DNA of 64,000 nucleotides from contig JAFVQD010000006.1 of the NCBI GenBank assembly GCA_017504965.1, forward strand, positions 248,001 through 312,000, written 5' to 3'. A program made the position numbers and the translations under genes. Shown here piece after piece: positions 60,326 through 64,000 of this stretch; within the stretch, counting starts at the first letter, position 1, and each line of letters begins with the position of its first letter. This stretch comes from Bacteroidales bacterium (GTDB lineage: Bacteria > Bacteroidota > Bacteroidia > Bacteroidales > UBA932). The notes beneath the pieces were generated by a model. It made no database searches and had not been told where the DNA came from. It saw only the letters and a list, made by a program, of their open reading frames with translations.

Positions 60326-61372
60326 GTGAAAAAAACAGCCTCATTAGTTCTCCTATTTTTTGTTTCTGTTGCGGTCTTTGCGCAGAATGCCATATATACA
60401 TCCCACGAATTTATAGATAAACAAATAAAGATAAACTACGCCTTATATAAGGAGGGGACAGTATCCCTCTATGTATCGGTAGATGGAGGCAAGACATTCA
60501 ATGGTCCTTTGGCCGGTCTGTCCGGTGATGCCGGTTGCGACATAAAGCAGGGTCCATCACGTTCAATGATATGGGATGCACCCGCCGGCTACGATCAGAT
60601 TCCCCCCTCACTTTTACAGTTTAAGGTCGAGGTCAAGGATTTTGATGATATATATATCCCTATGGTATATGTAAGAGGGGGTACATTTAGCATAGGCAAC
60701 AAGGAGCATCAAACAAACAATATACCTTCAGATGAAGTTCCGGTACATACAGCTACTGTCAGTGATTTCAGTATAAGCAAATATGAGATAACTCAGGAAC
60801 AGTGGGTAACCATTATGGGATCCAATCCAAGTTACTTTTTAGGAGACAGCCTCCCCGTCGACAATGTATCATACGCAGATGTCCGACAGTTCGTATTCAA
60901 ACTAAGCAAGATTACAGGCAAAAAATACCGTATGCCTACGGAGGCAGAATGGCTGTATGCTGCTCGCGGAGGCTATAAGAGCCAAGGATACAAATACAGT
61001 GGCAGTAATAATCTGGATGAGGTAGCCTGGACCAAAGAGAACAGCGGGAAGAAAACACACGAAGTGGGGACTAAAGAGCCTAATGAACTGGGGATATACG
61101 ATATGACAGGAAATGTAATGGAGTGGTGCTATGACAATTACGGAGAATACCCTTCAGAAGATGTCATAAACCCTACAGGTCCCATCAAAGAATCAACATC
61201 CACTTATAAAGATGGAGTGTGGACCATACAGGAGACCAACAAAGAGCCCCATTATGTAATGAAAGGGGCGTCTTGGACAAACAGCTCTAAGAATTGCTAT
61301 TTGGACAAACGCCACCATTCATACATAAACCACAGACGATACAACTTCGGTGTCCGTATCGTTATGGAATAG
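60326..61372 (+). CDS. Exported SUMF1/formylglycine-generating-enzyme-like protein
   Basis: 348 residues, GTG start. Signal peptide ending VFAQ (about residue 20), then an Ig-like domain (about 25-105, IYTSHEFIDKQIKINYAL) and a SUMF1 domain (about 110-348): YVRGGTFSIGN, ISKYEITQEQWVTIMGSNPS, YRMPTEAEWLYAARGG, GIYDMTGNVMEWCYD. The two active-site cysteines of true FGE are not evident and no sulfatase gene is near, so it is probably structural or ligand-binding, as in many Bacteroidetes. Its stop is one base from the convergent namZ stop. Confidence 0.88.
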   Translation: MKKTASLVLLFFVSVAVFAQNAIYTSHEFIDKQIKINYALYKEGTVSLYVSVDGGKTFNGPLAGLSGDAGCDIKQGPSRSMIWDAPAGYDQIPPSLLQFKVEVKDFDDIYIPMVYVRGGTFSIGNKEHQTNNIPSDEVPVHTATVSDFSISKYEITQEQWVTIMGSNPSYFLGDSLPVDNVSYADVRQFVFKLSKITGKKYRMPTEAEWLYAARGGYKSQGYKYSGSNNLDEVAWTKENSGKKTHEVGTKEPNELGIYDMTGNVMEWCYDNYGEYPSEDVINPTGPIKESTSTYKDGVWTIQETNKEPHYVMKGASWTNSSKNCYLDKRHHSYINHRRYNFGVRIVME

Positions 61373-61373
61373 A

Positions 61374-62543
61374 CTATTCGTAAATCAAATAAGGAGCTCT
61401 TTGCTCTTTGAATTTCACTACATCATCAGCCCACATCGCTTCGATCTCGGCTGCACTCTTACCCTCTACGATCATCTCTCTGACATAACCCTGTCCGATC
61501 AGAAGTTCGAAGAAAGAGCGGAACATCTTCTTGTCATCAAGTTTGAGGTTATTGTATGCATCGATAACATACTCCATATTGATACCTCTGGCTTTGATCT
61601 CCTCTATAGGTAGAGAGCTCAAATCTACACCATAGCAAAGCTTGTCAAGCTGAGGAGGGTTCTTCGCACCAGGGACACTGCGAGGGGTAAAAGAGAAGTC
61701 ATATCCTGTCATATCGGGGTGACCATAGATCTGGAATGGCTTGTCTGTACCTCTACCCAGACTTACAGGGGTAGCCTCGAAGTAGCAAGTAGAAGGATAG
61801 AGATAGATAGATCTCATATCAGGCAAGTTTGGAGATGGTTTGATAGGGAGCACATACTCCATATCGCGGGTATAGTTCTTACAGGGGACCACTGTCAGGT
61901 CACACTGGATACCATCCTTAAGCCACCCTTCACCATTGATCATAAGGGCAAGCTCGCCCAAAGTCATACCGTGAACTACAGGGACAGGGAGCCAACCCAC
62001 ACCAGATTTGTATTTCATATCGAGGATAGGGCCATCTACATAGTAGCCGAGAGGATTAGGCCTGTCAAGTACGATCATCTTCTTGCCGAACTGAGCGCAG
62101 GCATCCATCATTCTCGCCATAGTAGCGTTGTAGGTATAGAATCTCACACCCACATCCTGAAGGTCGAATACCATAACATCGAACTCTGCCATAGATTCGT
62201 CTGAAGGTCTGTTCACCCCTGACTCATAAAGAGATCTGATAGGTATTCCGGTATCAGGATCTATAGAGCTGCTTACGTGTTCACCGGCATCAGCCACACC
62301 TCTGAATCCGTGTTCGGGAGACATAATCGATACCACATTCACACCCATATCCAGAAGAGTATCCAGAAGGTGGGTGGTAGAAGAGACCATACCGGTCTGG
62401 TTTGACAGGATGGATACCCTTTTGCCCTCAAGAAGAGGCAAGTATTCATCGAATGACAATGCTCCTACCTGTATCTCTTTCTGTGCTGAAGAGCAAGATA
62501 CCATCATAAGGAGCGAAAGTGATAGTGCAAATAGTTTTTTCAT
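61374..62543 (-). CDS. namZ: Exo-beta-N-acetylmuramidase NamZ-like (DUF1343) lipoprotein
   Basis: 389 residues with lipobox MVSC (Cys about 17). DUF1343 signatures are visible: RVSILSNQTGMVSSTTHLLD, SPEHGFRGVADAGEHV, FDLQDVGVRFYTYNATM and LDRPNPLG. NamZ releases MurNAc from the non-reducing end of peptidoglycan fragments, for recycling. Six bases after tsaE on the same strand. Confidence 0.93.
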   Translation of the reverse strand: MKKLFALSLSLLMMVSCSSAQKEIQVGALSFDEYLPLLEGKRVSILSNQTGMVSSTTHLLDTLLDMGVNVVSIMSPEHGFRGVADAGEHVSSSIDPDTGIPIRSLYESGVNRPSDESMAEFDVMVFDLQDVGVRFYTYNATMARMMDACAQFGKKMIVLDRPNPLGYYVDGPILDMKYKSGVGWLPVPVVHGMTLGELALMINGEGWLKDGIQCDLTVVPCKNYTRDMEYVLPIKPSPNLPDMRSIYLYPSTCYFEATPVSLGRGTDKPFQIYGHPDMTGYDFSFTPRSVPGAKNPPQLDKLCYGVDLSSLPIEEIKARGINMEYVIDAYNNLKLDDKKMFRSFFELLIGQGYVREMIVEGKSAAEIEAMWADDVVKFKEQRAPYLIYE

Positions 62544-62549
62544 ATCGTG

Positions 62550-62966
62550 TTAAATAAATTTTATCAGTCTTGAACCATCCTCCTGCTCCGAAATAGAGAC
62601 CTTTACAGTCTCTTCAGGGAGTATATCCTCTATCATCTCCGGCCACTCCATCAGACATAACGCCCCGCTGTAGACATACTCTTCAAATCCGAGATCCTCC
62701 ACCTCTCTGAGGGACTTTATTCTGTAGAAATCGAAATGGAATACAAGTTCTCCATCCTCAGTCATATACTCATTGACGATAGTAAATGTAGGGCTGTTCA
62801 CCACATCCTCCACCCCCAAAACCCTGCAAAGGGCTGTAACAAAGGTGGTTTTACCGGCCCCCATCGAGCCATACAAGGCTATAATCCTATTGTCCCCTAT
62901 CTCCTTAAGGAACTCACGCGCAGCATCATCTATCTGCCCAAGGCCATTTATAACAATATCTCTCAT
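62550..62966 (-). CDS. tsaE: tRNA t6A biosynthesis ATPase TsaE
   Basis: 138 residues from the ATG at 62966; a longer frame to 63068 lies within comM and has no family resemblance. Walker A GSMGAGKTTF, the switch SPTFTIVNEY and HFDFYRI, LMEWPE are characteristic. It drives the TsaB-TsaD complex that completes t6A37. A TAACTTTG box at 62981-62988 overlaps the end of comM. Confidence 0.94.
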   Translation of the reverse strand: MRDIVINGLGQIDDAAREFLKEIGDNRIIALYGSMGAGKTTFVTALCRVLGVEDVVNSPTFTIVNEYMTEDGELVFHFDFYRIKSLREVEDLGFEEYVYSGALCLMEWPEMIEDILPEETVKVSISEQEDGSRLIKFI

Positions 62967-62980
62967 ACCAATATAATTCC

Positions 62981-62988
62981 CAAAGTTA
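62981..62988 (-). promoter_or_regulatory. -7 promoter element of tsaE-namZ
   Basis: TAACTTTG on the minus strand, 14 bases upstream of the tsaE ATG and overlapping the comM stop codon. Confidence 0.55.
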
Positions 62989-64000
62989 CAAAAAATCACG
63001 GAAACGATACTGCACTGCCTCAGAAATATGCGCTGCAGAGATGTTTTCCTCCCCTGCCATATCGGCAATTGTCCTGGAAACCCGCAGAATACGGCTATAA
63101 CCCCTGGCTGAAAGGGAGAATTTCTCCATCACACTCTCCATAAACCTTTTCTGGCTCTCCCCCAAAGGGCAATACTCCTGCAGCTGGCGGGCATCCATCT
63201 GGGAGTTTGTAAAGATACCGGACCCCTTGAAACGCAGCCGCTGGATCTCTCTGGCCGCAGCCACCCTCCGGGCAATATCGCTGCTCGACTCACCACGGGC
63301 ACACCGCACCAAAGCACCCTTATCCACAGGTTTGACTTTTATATTGAGGTCTATTCTGTCGAGCAATGGCCCTGAAATCTTCGCCTGATACCTCGCGATC
63401 ATCCCCGGGGTACAGGTGCATTTGTCCCCCTGCTCCCCCAGATATCCGCAGGGACAGGGGTTCATCGACCCGACAAGCATAAATGAAGCCGGGTAGGTCA
63501 CCTTATACCTTGCCCTGGAGATGGAGATAGACCTCTCCTCCAGAGGCTGTCGGAGCAAATCGAGGGTGGTAGGGCTGAAAAGTGAGATTTCGTCCAGGTA
63601 AAGGACTCCGTTATGTGCCAGTGAGATCTCTCCAGGAGTGGCATTCGGTCCACCCCCCACCATAGCCACCACACTGGATGTATTGTGCGGGGTGCGGAAC
63701 GGCCTCTGTGTGACCAATCCCCCATTTCCGGTCAGCAGACCAGCCACAGAGTATATAGCACTGGTCTCAAGCGACTCCTGCTTATCCATCGGAGGGAGAA
63801 TCGATGCAAGACAGGATGCCATAAAGCTCTTTCCTGAGCCTGGAGGACCACTCAAAATCAGATTGTGCGCACCACTTGCAGCAATCTCAAGCCCCCGCTT
63901 GGCAAAGTCCTGCCCCATAACATCCATAAAATCTACCCCTAACATACACGGCTGGACCTTCCTGGGTTCCCTGTCCACCACCAGCCTCTCTATCCCATCT
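62986..64000 (-). CDS. comM: ComM/YifB-family Mg-chelatase-like AAA+ ATPase, N-terminus beyond the window
   Basis: The frame stays open to the window edge, giving 337 residues of a protein usually near 510. Seen here: GQDFAKRGLEIAASGAHNL, Walker A GPPGSGKS, the VGGGPNATPGEISLAHNGVL and LDEISLFSP (Walker B) segments, and NPCPCGY with C-x-C cysteines. ComM is a helicase promoting branch migration in natural transformation; some members are called Mg chelatase-like without chelatase function. The annotated internal ATG at 63981 is not the true start. tsaE follows. Confidence 0.92.
   Translation of the reverse strand, partial: DGIERLVVDREPRKVQPCMLGVDFMDVMGQDFAKRGLEIAASGAHNLILSGPPGSGKSFMASCLASILPPMDKQESLETSAIYSVAGLLTGNGGLVTQRPFRTPHNTSSVVAMVGGGPNATPGEISLAHNGVLYLDEISLFSPTTLDLLRQPLEERSISISRARYKVTYPASFMLVGSMNPCPCGYLGEQGDKCTCTPGMIARYQAKISGPLLDRIDLNIKVKPVDKGALVRCARGESSSDIARRVAAAREIQRLRFKGSGIFTNSQMDARQLQEYCPLGESQKRFMESVMEKFSLSARGYSRILRVSRTIADMAGEENISAAHISEAVQYRFRDFL

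Noticed and set aside
60326-61372. True formylglycine-generating enzyme
   Set aside because: Active-site cysteines are not evident and no sulfatase gene is present nearby.

Overview
The window is a chromosomal segment of a member of the Bacteroidota, most likely order Bacteroidales. Four things support this. Almost every operon is preceded by the Bacteroidetes -7 element TAnnTTTG, and two promoters (rpsF and tRNA-Glu/rpsT) show the full TTTG-N19-TAnnTTTG form. Shine-Dalgarno sequences are nearly absent. Family-typical genes are present: DUF4837 lipoprotein, BtuG-like propeller, glycine-lipid acyltransferases, Fib_succ_major (FISUMP) lipoprotein, DPP-IV-like S9 peptidase, NamZ. Ribosomal protein S16 has a long charged tail. 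Genus cannot be fixed from the sequence alone. There is no rRNA, IS element, prophage or CRISPR array; most of the window is core genome with a few accessory loci.

Layout. 1-5330: end of a lipid A-type acyltransferase gene, a POT-family peptide transporter, a shortened LysR regulator coupled to a serine hydrolase, then rpsF-rpsR-rplI. 5359-10960 (minus): an envelope operon, patatin/beta-barrel protein, polysaccharide flippase, dut, murF. 11013-17275: cyclophilin lipoprotein plus a tripartite RND efflux pump. 17469-18510: rpsP-rimM. 18578-27858: the most unusual locus, an apparent operon for an exported DUF4384 protein, an exported WG-repeat/caspase protein, an outer-membrane beta-barrel and a giant LRR/FISUMP surface lipoprotein whose 3' end is damaged. 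27867-30273 (minus): hexose-phosphate mutase, def, ruvX. 30294-34646: M23 peptidase, dxr, rseP, DUF4837. 34724-36523: tRNA-Glu, rpsT, radC, upp.

36518-41290 (minus): a cobalamin riboswitch controls a BtuB-like receptor and a BtuG-like lipoprotein, with rpoN next in line. 41328-43092: two acyltransferases resembling GlsA/GlsB of glycine-lipid synthesis. 43073-50094: SPOR and LEA_2 envelope proteins, miaB, osmC-like gene, a propeller-like lipoprotein, cysS, ssb, a zinc-ribbon protein, two tRNAs beside a block of hairpins, and ispF. 50170-60298: a long run of closely spaced genes (small membrane protein, mutL, rhomboid, EEP-family protein, tsaC, rsmE, NagX-like protein, phosphodiesterase, S9 peptidase, pnuC). 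60326-64000: SUMF1-type protein, namZ, tsaE and the truncated comM.

Points that stand out: the exported caspase locus; a MutL that has lost both the DQHA endonuclease motif and the CPHGRP motif although its ATPase half is intact; strong Shine-Dalgarno sequences in front of rpsR and rplI in a lineage that rarely uses them; several genes whose start codon lies at or next to the predicted transcription start; inverted repeats over the rpoN and cysS promoters; and convergent gene pairs whose stop codons overlap. Functions are read from motifs and family resemblance; no database search was possible.
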